From Collinsella sp. AF20-14LB (GTDB lineage: Bacteria > Actinomycetota > Coriobacteriia > Coriobacteriales > Coriobacteriaceae), in the NCBI RefSeq assembly GCF_003459505.1, contig NZ_QRWD01000001.1, positions 1-64,000 on the forward strand: 64,000 nucleotides of DNA. The letters run 5' to 3'. The notes under the pieces were generated by a model. The model was not told the origin of the DNA. It worked only from the letters and a program-made list of their open reading frames with translations, and ran no database searches. The stretch's first letter is position 1. Each line of letters opens with the position of its first letter. Below, one piece after another: positions 50,481 to 59,237 of the stretch. The position numbers and the translations under genes are program-made.

Positions 50481-51608
50481 CTACTGCTTCCTCCACACCA
50501 TCTTATTTATAATGCCGGTGTAGCTCTGAACGAGCTTTATCACCTTCACGGCAACGTTGCGGTCGGCGTAGGCAGGGACCTCTATGCCATCATCACCATT
50601 GGTATGCATCGTAACAGCAAGATCGACCGCTTGAAGAACCTGCTCAGCGGTAATGGATCCAACGCAAAACACGCCAGCGTCCATAGCTTCGGGACGCTCG
50701 GTAGACGTTCGCACGCTTACCGCAGGGAACCTGAAATAAGATGCTTCCTCAGGAAGTGTTCCCGAGTCGGAAACGACGCACAGGGCATTTCTCTGAAGCT
50801 GGTTATAGTCAAAGAATCCAAGGGGCTTATGTTGGATAACTCGACTATCAAACTTAAAACCAAGATGCTCTATCATCTTGGCGCTCCGCGGATGGCAGCT
50901 ATAAAGTACCGGAACATCGTATTTCTCTGCCATCGCATTGACAGCATTCATCAAGCTGAAGAAGTTATCCTCGATGTCGATATTTTCCTCACGATGGGCA
51001 GAGAGTAGGATGTACCTGCCGCTTTCCAAACCAAGTTCTTTGAGCACCGTAGATGATTCGATGTTCGCCATGCAGCGATCAAGAACCTCTGCCATGGGAC
51101 TACCCACAACGTATGTGTTCTCCGGCTTTACACCGGTATCAAGGATATATCGGCGCGCATGCTCGGAATAGCAAAGATTCACGTCACTCGTCACGTCTAC
51201 CACACGTCGGATGACCTCCTCGGGCAGGTTCTCATCCTTGCATCGGTTGCCGGCCTCCATGTGGAATACGGGAATCTTCAGGCGTTTTGCGGAAATCACG
51301 CAAAGGCATGAGTTTGTGTCGCCCAGAACCAAAATTGCATCAGGACGCTCTTCAGAAAAGAGCTTATAAGATTTAGAAATCACATTGCCCATAGTCTGGC
51401 CAAGGTCGTCGCCGACCACGCCTAAATAGTGATCGGGCTCTCGAATGCCGAGGTCATCGAAGAATACTTTATTCAGTTCATAGTCGTAATTCTGCCCTGT
51501 ATGCACGATAGAGAGGTCGAAGTACTTATCGGCTTTGCGCACGATTTCGGACAACTTGATGATTTCCGGGCGGGTGCCCATAACCACCATTAGTTTTAGC
51601 TTGCTCAT
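50481..51608 (-). CDS. fnlC: UDP-GlcNAc/UDP-L-talosamine C2-epimerase (FnlC/CapG/WbjD type)
   Basis: Predicted 375 aa from MSKLKLMVVMGTRPEI at 51608. GTRPEIIKL, HTGQNYDYELN, GDTNSC, HMEAGNRC and SDSGTLPEEA are the UDP-HexNAc 2-epimerase motifs. Placed directly after CapF and CapE genes, it should do the last step of UDP-N-acetyl-L-fucosamine synthesis. The gene starts 3 bases past the capF-like stop. Confidence 0.87.
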   Translation of the reverse strand: MSKLKLMVVMGTRPEIIKLSEIVRKADKYFDLSIVHTGQNYDYELNKVFFDDLGIREPDHYLGVVGDDLGQTMGNVISKSYKLFSEERPDAILVLGDTNSCLCVISAKRLKIPVFHMEAGNRCKDENLPEEVIRRVVDVTSDVNLCYSEHARRYILDTGVKPENTYVVGSPMAEVLDRCMANIESSTVLKELGLESGRYILLSAHREENIDIEDNFFSLMNAVNAMAEKYDVPVLYSCHPRSAKMIEHLGFKFDSRVIQHKPLGFFDYNQLQRNALCVVSDSGTLPEEASYFRFPAVSVRTSTERPEAMDAGVFCVGSITAEQVLQAVDLAVTMHTNGDDGIEVPAYADRNVAVKVIKLVQSYTGIINKMVWRKQ

Positions 51609-51610
51609 AT

Positions 51611-52465
51611 CTATATCACCTCGTAGTGGGGGTAGAGCTCCTTGTGATCCCTTATCCAACCAGCCATCTCGTGCACCTGCTCTGGATAAGATTTAGGACG
51701 GTAGGTTGGCTTGAAGTTGGTGCGTACGAGCGTCTTATCTAGCTGCAGGCCCGCATCGGGAAATATCTCAACGGTTTCACCGCGAAGATCCCGATTAAAC
51801 AGCTGGAGAAGTTCATATTTGTTGATGGGCCCCTCGGGAACCATGTTCACCAAGCCGTGTGCTTCTTCGCGCGCCTCATGCTCCATCGCTTTCGCCAGTT
51901 CGAGGGTGGTGAGTCCAGTCCAAATTGCCCCCGTGAAGCCCTTAATAGGTCCATTCTGCTTCATAAACCAGTTGAGAAGCCCTATGCCGTTGGGATTAAT
52001 GTCTGGCCCGACAATGGAGTTGCGGAACGTCAAGTTCTTTTCATCATCGAGTTCGCCCGCGGCTTTGGTCCGGTCGTAGGCGCTCCCCCCATCAGGCTTG
52101 CTCCACTCAGTGTAGGGACCCGTGTTGCCAGCAAACACGCAGTCGGTACTCATATGAAAAACGCGCGTTGGCAAGTCGGCAGTCACGTCAGCAAGAAAAT
52201 GCGAAAGTTCACCGTTGAGCCACGAGGCGTTTGGATTCGTTTCAGCGGCTTTGTTTAATACGCCAATGCAGTTAACAACTACATCGTAGCCATTCCAATC
52301 AATCTGCTTAAGGGTATCAACATCTGTTGCGTCACCGATAATTTGTGAATCTAGAAACTGAAGATCGTGACGAGAGAACCCCGTAACGGAATGACCGGCT
52401 TCCTTCAGATATAAAGAAATTAGGTGGCCTGCCATTCCGGAGGCCCCAAGTACAAGAAACCGCAA
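51611..52465 (-). CDS. fnlB: RmlD-like reductase of UDP-L-FucNAc synthesis (FnlB/CapF/WbjC type)
   Basis: A 284-aa short-chain reductase. LVLGASGMAGHLISLYL (4-20) is the NAD(P)-binding site; MSTDCVFAG and SAYDRTKAAGE hold the Ser and YxxxK catalytic residues. Order CapE-CapF-CapG shows its role: reduction of the 4-keto intermediate to UDP-L-pneumosamine or talosamine. Only the N-terminal reductase part is present, without the cupin domain of S. aureus CapF, as in FnlB-like shorter proteins. Confidence 0.82.
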   Translation of the reverse strand: MRFLVLGASGMAGHLISLYLKEAGHSVTGFSRHDLQFLDSQIIGDATDVDTLKQIDWNGYDVVVNCIGVLNKAAETNPNASWLNGELSHFLADVTADLPTRVFHMSTDCVFAGNTGPYTEWSKPDGGSAYDRTKAAGELDDEKNLTFRNSIVGPDINPNGIGLLNWFMKQNGPIKGFTGAIWTGLTTLELAKAMEHEAREEAHGLVNMVPEGPINKYELLQLFNRDLRGETVEIFPDAGLQLDKTLVRTNFKPTYRPKSYPEQVHEMAGWIRDHKELYPHYEVI

Positions 52466-52467
52466 GA

Positions 52468-53526
52468 TTATTGCACCGCCTCGTACTCACGGCCCTCAAG
52501 CGCAAGCTGTACATACTCGGCAGACTTGATCTTGGCAATCGTTCCCTGTAGATCGAGACGTTCGGTATTATGGCTCGTATATGCGTCGTCTGCCTGAGTA
52601 TGGACCTCACCTTCAACGAAAAACTTGTCGTAGTTCAGGTCGCGCGAGTCGCAGGCGACGCGGTAGTAGCCGCCCATGTCCTCGGCGCGCAGGCGCTCCT
52701 CGCGGGTCATGAGGGTCTCGAAGAGCTTCTCGCCGTGGCGGGTGCCGATCACCTGGGTGCCCACACGGCCGAAGACCTCCTGCACGGCCTCGGCGAGGTC
52801 GCCGATGGTCGACGCCGGCGCCTTCTGGATGAACAGGTCGCCGGGGTTGGCGTGCTCGAAGGCGAACTGCACCAGGTCCACGGCCTCGTCCAGGTTCATG
52901 AGGAAGCGGGTCATGTTGGGGTCGGTCACGGTGAGCGGCTCGCCCTTGCGGATGCGGTCGATGAACAGCGGGATGACGCTGCCGCGCGAGCACATGACGT
53001 TGCCGTAGCGGGTGCAGCAGATGGTGGTGCGGCCGGCGCCGTTGCGGGCGTTGGCGTAGATGATGGACTCCATCATGGCCTTGGACTTGCCCATGGCGTT
53101 GATGGGGTATGCCGCCTTGTCCGTGGACAGGCACACGACGCGGTCCACGCCCTCCTCGATGGCGGCGTGCAGGACGTTGTCCGTGCCGATGACGTTGGTG
53201 CGCACGGCCTCCATGGGGAAGAACTCGCAGGAGGGCACCTGTTTGAGGGCGGCGGCGTGGAAGATGTAGTCCACGCCGTGCATGGCGTCGCGCACGCTCT
53301 GGGCGTTGCGGACGTCGCCGATGAAGAAGCGCACCTTGGAGGCGAGCTCGGGGGACCTCTCCTGCAGGCGGTGGCGCATGTCGTCCTGCTTCTTCTCGTC
53401 GCGCGAGAAGATGCGGATCTCGGCCAGGTCGGTGTCCATGAAGTGCTTGAGCACGGTGTTGCCGAACGAGCCGGTGCCGCCGGTGATCATGAGGGTCTTG
53501 TCTTTGAAAGTAGAAGTGTTAGTCAT
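52468..53526 (-). CDS. fnlA: UDP-GlcNAc 4,6-dehydratase/5-epimerase (FnlA/CapE/WbjB type)
   Basis: A 352-aa NAD-dependent SDR. ITGGTGSFGNTVL (14-26) is the Rossmann glycine motif, DNVLHAAIEEG and VCLSTDKAAYP precede the active site NAMGKSKAMME, with Lys in place of the usual YxxxK Tyr-region (MGKSK), as in FlaA1/CapE proteins. First step to UDP-L-FucNAc. Base composition changes within the gene: about 52620-53500 is very GC-rich, the last 150 bases are not. Confidence 0.9.
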   Translation of the reverse strand: MTNTSTFKDKTLMITGGTGSFGNTVLKHFMDTDLAEIRIFSRDEKKQDDMRHRLQERSPELASKVRFFIGDVRNAQSVRDAMHGVDYIFHAAALKQVPSCEFFPMEAVRTNVIGTDNVLHAAIEEGVDRVVCLSTDKAAYPINAMGKSKAMMESIIYANARNGAGRTTICCTRYGNVMCSRGSVIPLFIDRIRKGEPLTVTDPNMTRFLMNLDEAVDLVQFAFEHANPGDLFIQKAPASTIGDLAEAVQEVFGRVGTQVIGTRHGEKLFETLMTREERLRAEDMGGYYRVACDSRDLNYDKFFVEGEVHTQADDAYTSHNTERLDLQGTIAKIKSAEYVQLALEGREYEAVQ

Positions 53527-54738
53527 CTATTGCGCGCCTTTCATCGTCAAAACGAGTAGCTTTTCGATCTCGTTCATAAACCGTTGTTTGGTGAAATTGG
53601 CCTTGTAGTAAGTGCGGCCATTCGCACCGCAGGATGCATAGGAGTCGGAGTTATCCAGAAAAACCTTCATGAGCTTCGCCAGGCCTTCAGCATCGCCGGC
53701 AGGAACCGCCTTGCCGCACCCAGAATCGTTGATTACCTGCGCTGCGGAACCGTCGATAGAGGCAAGAATCGGCTTGCCAGCAGCCATGAAACCTTGCAGG
53801 CGACTGGGAAGCGTCGAATTGATTCCAGGGGCTCCGGGAACATTAAGCGTAAGCAAACAGCAATCAGCGTTGCGATAGTAGTTCGGCATCTCCTCGTACG
53901 GACGACGCCCGTGGAACACGACATGCTTTTGCAGCTCGTGTTCAGCAACATACTGTTTGCAGTACGGCATGGCGGAACCGTCACCTACAATGTGCAGCTC
54001 GAAATCATCGCGGTGCTTAAGCGAGTTCACGGCCTCTAGCACGCATGGCATGTACTGAAGCTTGCCTATGTTGCCCATAATCAAGAAACGCACCTTATCC
54101 GAAGGACGCGCGGTAAGGTCCATGTCCAGGTATGAATCCTCGGCGTATTGCGGCAGGTAAAATACCTTATCTCGGCTGATTCCGAACTCCTGATCAAAGT
54201 AATCGACATAGGAGCTGGCATTTGTCGCGCTAACGTTTGCCTGACGGTAAATCTTCGAGCTCATAGCCTTAATAAGTGGCAACGCGAAGTTGAACTTGTC
54301 GGGTAGCATCGCCTTGATTGCATCAGGCCAGATGTCGGCGCAATAAAGGAACACGGGGATGCCGGTTCGTTTTTTCATTCGCATGGCGGGTTCGGACATA
54401 AGAACAGGAGACAGCTGATACGCGAATATCACGTCGAAATCGCCCGGAAGTTTACCAATCTTTTTATCGGCCTCCCGCATGTAGCTGATGTAGTTCTTCG
54501 CAAGTCCTCTGATTCCGGACTTCCTGGGAATTTCCTCCACGCGAATAATGTTGACGCCGTTTCGAACCTGCTGGCGGTTCTTGCCGTGCATGTATTCCTC
54601 GGGCACAACGCCCTTTGGATAGTTAGGAATACCAACAAGCGCAGTCACTTGGTGGCCGCGCCGTACAAGCTCCTCGCATATCTCGGTTATCTGAAAATGT
54701 TCCGGCCAATAATGCTGGCAGACCATTAGAATTCTCAA
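53527..54738 (-). CDS. Glycosyltransferase family 4, WbuB (FucNAc transferase)-like
   Basis: Predicted 403 aa from a TTG start at 54736-54738, which overlaps the preceding stop (TTGA). RILMVCQHYWPEHFQITEIC is the typical WbuB N-terminus; FLYCADIWPDAIKAM, FLIMGNIGKLQ and GAPGINSTLPSRLQGFMAAG follow. In E. coli O26, WbuB transfers L-FucNAc, and the fnlABC genes next door fit. Donor assignment is inference. Confidence 0.82.
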   Translation of the reverse strand: MRILMVCQHYWPEHFQITEICEELVRRGHQVTALVGIPNYPKGVVPEEYMHGKNRQQVRNGVNIIRVEEIPRKSGIRGLAKNYISYMREADKKIGKLPGDFDVIFAYQLSPVLMSEPAMRMKKRTGIPVFLYCADIWPDAIKAMLPDKFNFALPLIKAMSSKIYRQANVSATNASSYVDYFDQEFGISRDKVFYLPQYAEDSYLDMDLTARPSDKVRFLIMGNIGKLQYMPCVLEAVNSLKHRDDFELHIVGDGSAMPYCKQYVAEHELQKHVVFHGRRPYEEMPNYYRNADCCLLTLNVPGAPGINSTLPSRLQGFMAAGKPILASIDGSAAQVINDSGCGKAVPAGDAEGLAKLMKVFLDNSDSYASCGANGRTYYKANFTKQRFMNEIEKLLVLTMKGAQ

Positions 54739-55379
54739 CGTCCTGTCCTTTTCTTTCCAAACATTGCACCGAAAGTGCCGGTAAAACATCTCCAGTCCAT
54801 GCGGAAGCACCTGTTCCGCACGTAGTGGAGTTCAATCTTCTGGCGCAGGCCGCTCTCGAAGGTCGCGGCGTTGCGGTCGGTGGCCTGCCACAGGCCCGTG
54901 ATGCCCGGGGTGACGCTCAGCAGCTCCGCCTTCTCCTCTTCGGAGAAGTGCTGGTCGAGCTCGTCGCGCGTGATGGGGCGCGGGCCAATCACTGACAGGT
55001 CTCCCTTTAGCACGTTGAGGAACTGTGGCACCTCGTCGATGGAGCACTTTCGGATGAACCGGCCCACCTTGGTGATGCGCGGGTCGTTGTCGACCTTGCG
55101 CTCCACCTCCCACTGGTGCAGCTGCTCGGGGCTCAGGTACTTGCGCACGTCGTTTGCATCGAGAACCATGCTGCGAAGCTTAAGCACGCGGATCACCCGG
55201 CCTCCCCTGCCCACGCGCTCCTGTGTGTAGACCGGGCAACCCGGTGACTCCGCGCATATCGCGGCGCAGACACAGGTCATGGGAATCGCCAGCACCGCGG
55301 TGCATCCGGCGCTGAAGGCTATGTCGAACGTTCTCTTGCATATGCGGTAGAAGAGGGTCCCCGTAGGTTTCCTAGGCAT
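54735..55379 (-). CDS. Undecaprenyl-phosphate sugar phosphotransferase (second copy)
   Basis: A 214-aa initiating-type transferase (PglC/WbaP core). A single N-terminal membrane helix, then RVGRGGRVIRVLKLRSMV, DPRITKVGRFIRKCSIDEVP and GDLSVIGPRPITRDELDQ are the motifs around the catalytic Asp-Glu/phosphate site. It starts 42 bases after a very similar gene. One of the two probably starts the capsule repeat on undecaprenyl phosphate. Confidence 0.9.
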   Translation of the reverse strand: MPRKPTGTLFYRICKRTFDIAFSAGCTAVLAIPMTCVCAAICAESPGCPVYTQERVGRGGRVIRVLKLRSMVLDANDVRKYLSPEQLHQWEVERKVDNDPRITKVGRFIRKCSIDEVPQFLNVLKGDLSVIGPRPITRDELDQHFSEEEKAELLSVTPGITGLWQATDRNAATFESGLRQKIELHYVRNRCFRMDWRCFTGTFGAMFGKKRTGR

Positions 55380-55420
55380 GGGCTAGCACCCCGCCATCGG
55401 AAAAGTCTCGGGAGATGCCT

Positions 55421-56218
55421 CTAGCAGGCACCCCCCCCCGTTATCATTTCGACGACCGTGAGCGCCACGATCTTCAGGTCGGTGGCCACACCGCGCTTGG
55501 CGATGTACTCAAGATCGCGGCGGACCATGCCGTCAAAGTCGGTATCGTTGCGGTCGGTCACCTGCCACCAGCCGGTTATCCCGGGCTTCACGGCCAGGCG
55601 CTGCAGGTCGAACTCGGTGTACTCCGCGACCTCATTGGGCAGCGGCGGGCGAGGTCCCACGACGGACATCTGACCCAAGAACACGTTCAGGAACTGCGGG
55701 AACTCGTCGATGGAGTGCTTGCGGATGAACCTGCCGATCTTGGTGACGCGCGGGTCGTCCCTCATCTTGAACATGGCGCCGGCGATCTCGTTCTGCCCCT
55801 TGAGCTCGGCGAGGCGCTCGTCGGCGTCCCTGTACATGGAGCGGAACTTCCACATGCGGAAGGTGGACAGGCTGCCGTCGCGGTGGGTCTGCCCCACGCG
55901 GATCTGGCTGTAGAACGGGTTGCCCTCGCTCTCCAGGCGAATGGCCGCGGCGAGTACCAGGCTCGGAATGGCGATGACCGCCAGCACGCAGCCGCTGAAC
56001 ACGATGTCGAAGGCGCGCTTGAGCGTGCGGTAGGCCAGGCGTGTGCGGTCCCAGTCCTTCACGGCCTGCATGGCCTTGTAGCGCATGCTCGCGTCGCCAC
56101 CGCTCATTGCCTGAGCAACCAGCGCGGCCCCTGCCGGCGCTCCTTCTGAATATTCAGATTTGTCTGACACTATTTCCTTCAAACCTACGTCCCCGCTCCC
56201 GGGGATCCTCCCTGTCAC
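55421..56218 (-). CDS. Undecaprenyl-phosphate sugar phosphotransferase with 3' poly-G tract
   Basis: A 265-aa protein with a soluble N-terminus of about 60 residues, one membrane segment, then RMWKFRSMYRDADERL, DPRVTKIGRFIRKHSIDEFP and MSVVGPRPPLPNE, the full WbaP/PglC core. The start at GTG 56216-56218 is uncertain; internal starts around the ATG before SGGDASMRYK are possible. The end MITGGGAC is encoded by a G9 tract two codons before the stop. Part of the capsule operon after loaP. Confidence 0.88.
   Translation of the reverse strand: MTGRIPGSGDVGLKEIVSDKSEYSEGAPAGAALVAQAMSGGDASMRYKAMQAVKDWDRTRLAYRTLKRAFDIVFSGCVLAVIAIPSLVLAAAIRLESEGNPFYSQIRVGQTHRDGSLSTFRMWKFRSMYRDADERLAELKGQNEIAGAMFKMRDDPRVTKIGRFIRKHSIDEFPQFLNVFLGQMSVVGPRPPLPNEVAEYTEFDLQRLAVKPGITGWWQVTDRNDTDFDGMVRRDLEYIAKRGVATDLKIVALTVVEMITGGGAC
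55431..55439 (-). repeat. Poly-G tract (G9) at 3' end of sugar transferase
   Basis: Nine G codons' worth in ACG GGG GGG GGT. Other lengths give a longer C-terminus whose stop moves next to, or over, the start of the following transferase gene (55379). Confidence 0.85.
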
Positions 56219-56237
56219 GATAAACAGTCGACCGAAG

Positions 56238-56792
56238 CTAAGCGATCGCCTTTTTAAGGTTTCGCATTACGCGCTGCTCGGCCGAAAGCACGGCAAGGCC
56301 AACGCGGGTAGTTACGCGTCGGCCGCATAAGTCGAGCTCCAAATAAGCAGTGCTCTTGCGTCTGTTAATGGTTTTGATAAGGCCTTCGTGGCCCAGAAGC
56401 GGACCTGCCGTCACTACGACCTGGTCGCCGTCCTTTAAGGCCTCGCTCATGGGCACTACGCGGTCTCCCCTATGCGTAAAGCTGCCAATGAGCTGGGTCT
56501 CTTCTTTTGCCAGCGGCACAAACTGACCGTCCTGGGAAAGCACCCGGGCAAAGTCGTCCATGCGCAGCAAATACTGTTGCACGGTGCGGGGATCTGCCGT
56601 ATCGCAGATCAGATAACCGGGAAAAAGCGACTTGGTCGTATTGACCCATTCGCCGTGTACTTTGATCTCGGTTTGAAATTGGGGATAAAAGAGCTCCTGC
56701 ATGGCGCCAGCCGGCACCAAACGCTCGATGCGCTCGCGCATTACGTCTTCGCGACCGTTAATGACCTGGATCACATACCACACGAGCACCAC
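56238..56792 (-). CDS. loaP: LoaP/NusG-type transcription antiterminator
   Basis: A 184-aa specialised NusG paralogue. WYVIQVINGREDVMRERIE is the NGN N-terminus, FPGYLICDTADP follows, and the C-terminal KOW is GDQVVVTAGPLLGHEGLIK. It heads the capsule operon, 20 bases before the first transferase gene. LoaP proteins read through terminators in long polysaccharide operons; the operon here is about 12 kb. Confidence 0.9.
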   Translation of the reverse strand: MVLVWYVIQVINGREDVMRERIERLVPAGAMQELFYPQFQTEIKVHGEWVNTTKSLFPGYLICDTADPRTVQQYLLRMDDFARVLSQDGQFVPLAKEETQLIGSFTHRGDRVVPMSEALKDGDQVVVTAGPLLGHEGLIKTINRRKSTAYLELDLCGRRVTTRVGLAVLSAEQRVMRNLKKAIA

Positions 56793-57519
56793 CCCCTTGC
56801 TGTCTTACGTGTGGCTCACGGGGTTTGGGTATGGCTTCGCCAGGGCGCTTGTGCGCGAAGGCGCTCCATATTCAAACCCTGAGCCCAGTCAGACAAGCAC
56901 GTGGCTCTGCCCCACCGTGAACGGTATGTATAAAAGCAGCGCTGAGATCACAAGCACGTATCGCAAGAATGCCTGCAACCTCAGCTGACTGCGTGCGAGC
57001 CGGTCAAGTAATTTCAAAACTGGACCGCACGCAAACAGCTGAAGAACTGCTACGTATTTGCATGCGATCTAATACTTATTTGCATTTTAGAATAAACTCA
57101 ATACAAATAAACAACGTCGCATGACTTATTTATTGGAGCTCGTGGTGTTTCTGGCACCGCCGTTACGGCCGGATGCTGATCGACCCTGCGCTTTGTGACT
57201 CGCTGGAGCCGCGAGCACAGTTGAACTCATGTAACGTTAGGTATCCTAGCACAAGCTGTTAGTGAAACTGATTTGGGCTGCGTTGGACAACATATCATTC
57301 ATTTGACGTGCTTAAGGGGGTTGTTTTGGGATGTTGTTCACGTTGGCGCAGGTTATTGGGGTGCGAGCGGTGATTAAGGGTGATCCTGAAGCCCGAATTG
57401 ACCAGCGAGGCGTACTGGTAATCGCGTTTGTCTAACAAACTATGTACAGACATGGGAAATAAATTGTGCAACTTTTTGTTGGCGTAGGTGGGATTTGTGG
57501 CGTGTGGTGTTATGGCATG
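56793..57519 (-). promoter_or_regulatory. Promoter and leader region of the capsule operon
   Basis: About 730 bases between loaP and the tRNA-Ala terminator. A strongly AT-rich patch at 57050-57130 is a likely promoter area; exact boxes are not clear. Near 56830-56870 a GCCTTCGCGC.../GGCGAAG hairpin lies 40-75 bases before loaP and could be an RNA signal. No gene is supported in the rest. Confidence 0.4.
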
Positions 57520-57550
57520 AAAAAAGGCCTTCGGGAGTCCGAAGGCCTTT
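57520..57550 (-). terminator. Terminator of tRNA-Ala (right copy)
   Basis: Minus strand AAAGGCCTTCGG ... CCGAAGGCCTTT hairpin followed by T residues. Confidence 0.85.
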
Positions 57551-57560
57551 ACATTCACGA

Positions 57561-57636
57561 TGGTGGAGACGAGGGGAATCGAACCCCTGACCTCTTGACT
57601 GCCAGTCAAGCGCTCTCCCAGCTGAGCTACGCCCCC
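57561..57636 (-). tRNA. tRNA-Ala (anticodon GGC)
   Basis: Same body as the copy at 25708-25780, except one T-arm base (A for G). G3-U70 present, anticodon loop CTGGCAG. CCA encoded (57561-57563). Confidence 0.95.
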
Positions 57637-57649
57637 GTGACGAGGTAGT

Positions 57650-57678
57650 ACTATAGGGGAATGTTTTGCTTGATGCAA
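57650..57678 (-). promoter_or_regulatory. Promoter of tRNA-Ala (right copy)
   Basis: Minus strand TTGCAT (57673-57678), 17 bases, TATAGT (57650-57655), identical to the other tRNA-Ala promoter. Confidence 0.8.
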
Positions 57679-57727
57679 GAGGTTTTTGTTGAAACTTTTT
57701 CTTACGGGTTTTCCTGGGACGGGGCTG

Positions 57728-57764
57728 AATTGACTGATTTTGACTTTGGCAAAATCAGTCAATT
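57728..57764 (-). repeat. 15-bp hairpin at the 3' end of thiamine pyrophosphokinase
   Basis: Perfect inverted repeat AATTGACTGATTTTG ... CAAAATCAGTCAATT with a 7-base loop, reaching into the TAA stop. No T tract follows, so it may stabilise the mRNA end or act as a weak terminator. Confidence 0.75.
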
Positions 57765-58428
57765 AACCCACCGTCCCGATAAAACCCTCACGTAACAAAT
57801 ACGCTATTGCAGTTCCTTGGTGGACGGTTATCTTTGCGGTGGATCTTACTATGTTGCTAATGCCCGTGTCGGCTAACAAGCCCAACGGGGCGTGTTCTAG
57901 TTCCCACTCTAGACCGTGTTCGCTTACTACCGTCCCAGGGGCAATGGCGATGATTGAGAAAGTTTTGCCCTCGGCGCCTTCGATGGTCCACGATTCGCCT
58001 GCGCGAAGGATGCGGGCGACCACCTTGTCCTCGGCAATCCAAACTGGGCCGTCATCGTAGCCTGCAAGCAACCCCAGTACGGAAAGCGCCATGTCCGGAC
58101 GGCCGCCGGTGGCGCAGGTTGCAACCACTTCGGCACCCGGCCAGCGACGGCGGACGGAATCGAGCGCCAGTGCTAGGTCGGTATAGTCCTTGTACGGGTC
58201 GTGGCACTCAACTTCAAAGTCCTCAGCGGCATCAACAAGAGCGCGACCGGCTTCGCTTACCGTATCGGCGTCCCCTACATATACTTCGCAGCCCAGGCCG
58301 GAGCCCAACAGTGCGTCGAGTCCGCGGTCCACGGCGACAACGTGGTCGCACTCCCCTGCTAGCCTACGCAACAGATCCGCGCTCGCCACTACGGGCGAGC
58401 CGCAGACCACTAATACCTTGCAAGCCAC
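57763..58428 (-). CDS. Thiamine diphosphokinase
   Basis: A 221-aa enzyme that makes thiamine diphosphate from thiamine and ATP. VVAVDRGLDALL, YVGDADTVS (metal-binding Asp residues), DPYKDYTDLALAL and ATGGRPDMALSVL (sugar-like binding motif) are family hallmarks, with the C-terminal beta domain ISNIVRSTAKITV. Stands in a small minus-strand pair with the HAD gene. Confidence 0.9.
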   Translation of the reverse strand: MACKVLVVCGSPVVASADLLRRLAGECDHVVAVDRGLDALLGSGLGCEVYVGDADTVSEAGRALVDAAEDFEVECHDPYKDYTDLALALDSVRRRWPGAEVVATCATGGRPDMALSVLGLLAGYDDGPVWIAEDKVVARILRAGESWTIEGAEGKTFSIIAIAPGTVVSEHGLEWELEHAPLGLLADTGISNIVRSTAKITVHQGTAIAYLLREGFIGTVG

Positions 58429-58437
58429 AGCCCTCGC

Positions 58438-59127
58438 CTATTCCTCAAACGAAAGCACGCGGGCCAGATCCAGCTCCTCGTAGCTGTCGATAAAGATATC
58501 GCAGCTGGCGCGTACGTCGTCGCGCTTCATGCGGCCGTGCGGATCATAGATGCCCACGCGGTTAAAGCCGGCGGCGCCGGAGCTCTTAAGGCCAAAGACC
58601 GCATCCTCAAACACCCATGCGCGCTCAAACTGATGCCCATGGTGCTCCTCCAGACGGCGCAGCGCCAGCTCGTATACGTCGGGGAACTGTTTGGAGCGTC
58701 CTGCCTCACCCGTCGTGGTAACAAACTCCATGTACGCGTCGAGCCCGGCTCCCGCTAGCGCAGACTTCACCAGCTCGGCCGGCGTGGACGTAGCCACGCA
58801 CATGGCAATGCCGGCGGCCTTCGCCTGCTCCAAAAATGCCAGGAGCCCCTCGCGTGGCGGCACCTTAGAGTAGCCATCGATCAAAATCTCGCCCAGCTCG
58901 CGATACAGCTCCTCGCCATTCGCTCCAATGCCCCAGGTGTCGTGGTAGGCCTGGCACTCATCCTCGAGCGACAAATGTTCAAACTGGGCAAAATCGTCGA
59001 CCGTCACGTCAACTCCGTGGCGGTGCAATAACTCGGGCTGGGCATAGGCCCAAACGGGGGTGCTATTAACCAGCGTGCCGTCGCAATCGAAAATAAAAGC
59101 GACATTGGGAGCGGCGGTCTGGGACAT
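58438..59127 (-). CDS. HAD-superfamily phosphatase (beta-phosphoglucomutase-like)
   Basis: Predicted 229 aa from ATG 59125-59127. FIFDCDGTLVNSTPVW holds the DxDGT nucleophile, VATSTPAELV the motif II Thr/Ser, and WVFEDAVFGLKSSGAAG motif IV. The cap-domain size fits beta-phosphoglucomutase or sugar-phosphate phosphatase. Divergent to glgB and sharing its operators, so a role in sugar or glycogen metabolism is likely; substrate unproven. Confidence 0.82.
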   Translation of the reverse strand: MSQTAAPNVAFIFDCDGTLVNSTPVWAYAQPELLHRHGVDVTVDDFAQFEHLSLEDECQAYHDTWGIGANGEELYRELGEILIDGYSKVPPREGLLAFLEQAKAAGIAMCVATSTPAELVKSALAGAGLDAYMEFVTTTGEAGRSKQFPDVYELALRRLEEHHGHQFERAWVFEDAVFGLKSSGAAGFNRVGIYDPHGRMKRDDVRASCDIFIDSYEELDLARVLSFEE

Positions 59128-59149
59128 AAACGAACCTTTCGATGTCAAA

Positions 59150-59237
59150 TGGTAAACATCCTGCTAAAAACGTTTTACCAAACGTCAGACTAACAATCTT
59201 GAAACCCTAATTGGTAAAACTGTCAAGAGTTTTACCA
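59150..59237. promoter_or_regulatory. Paired LacI-family-like operators between HAD gene and glgB
   Basis: TGGTAAAACT-N6-AGTTTTACCA (59212-59237) is a perfect 10-bp inverted repeat. A second looser pair is TGGTAAAC (59150-59157) and GTTTTACCA (59172-59180). TGGTAAAAC half-sites are typical of MalR/LacI-type regulators of starch and maltose genes. From 59238 to 59458 nothing else is recognised. Confidence 0.65.
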
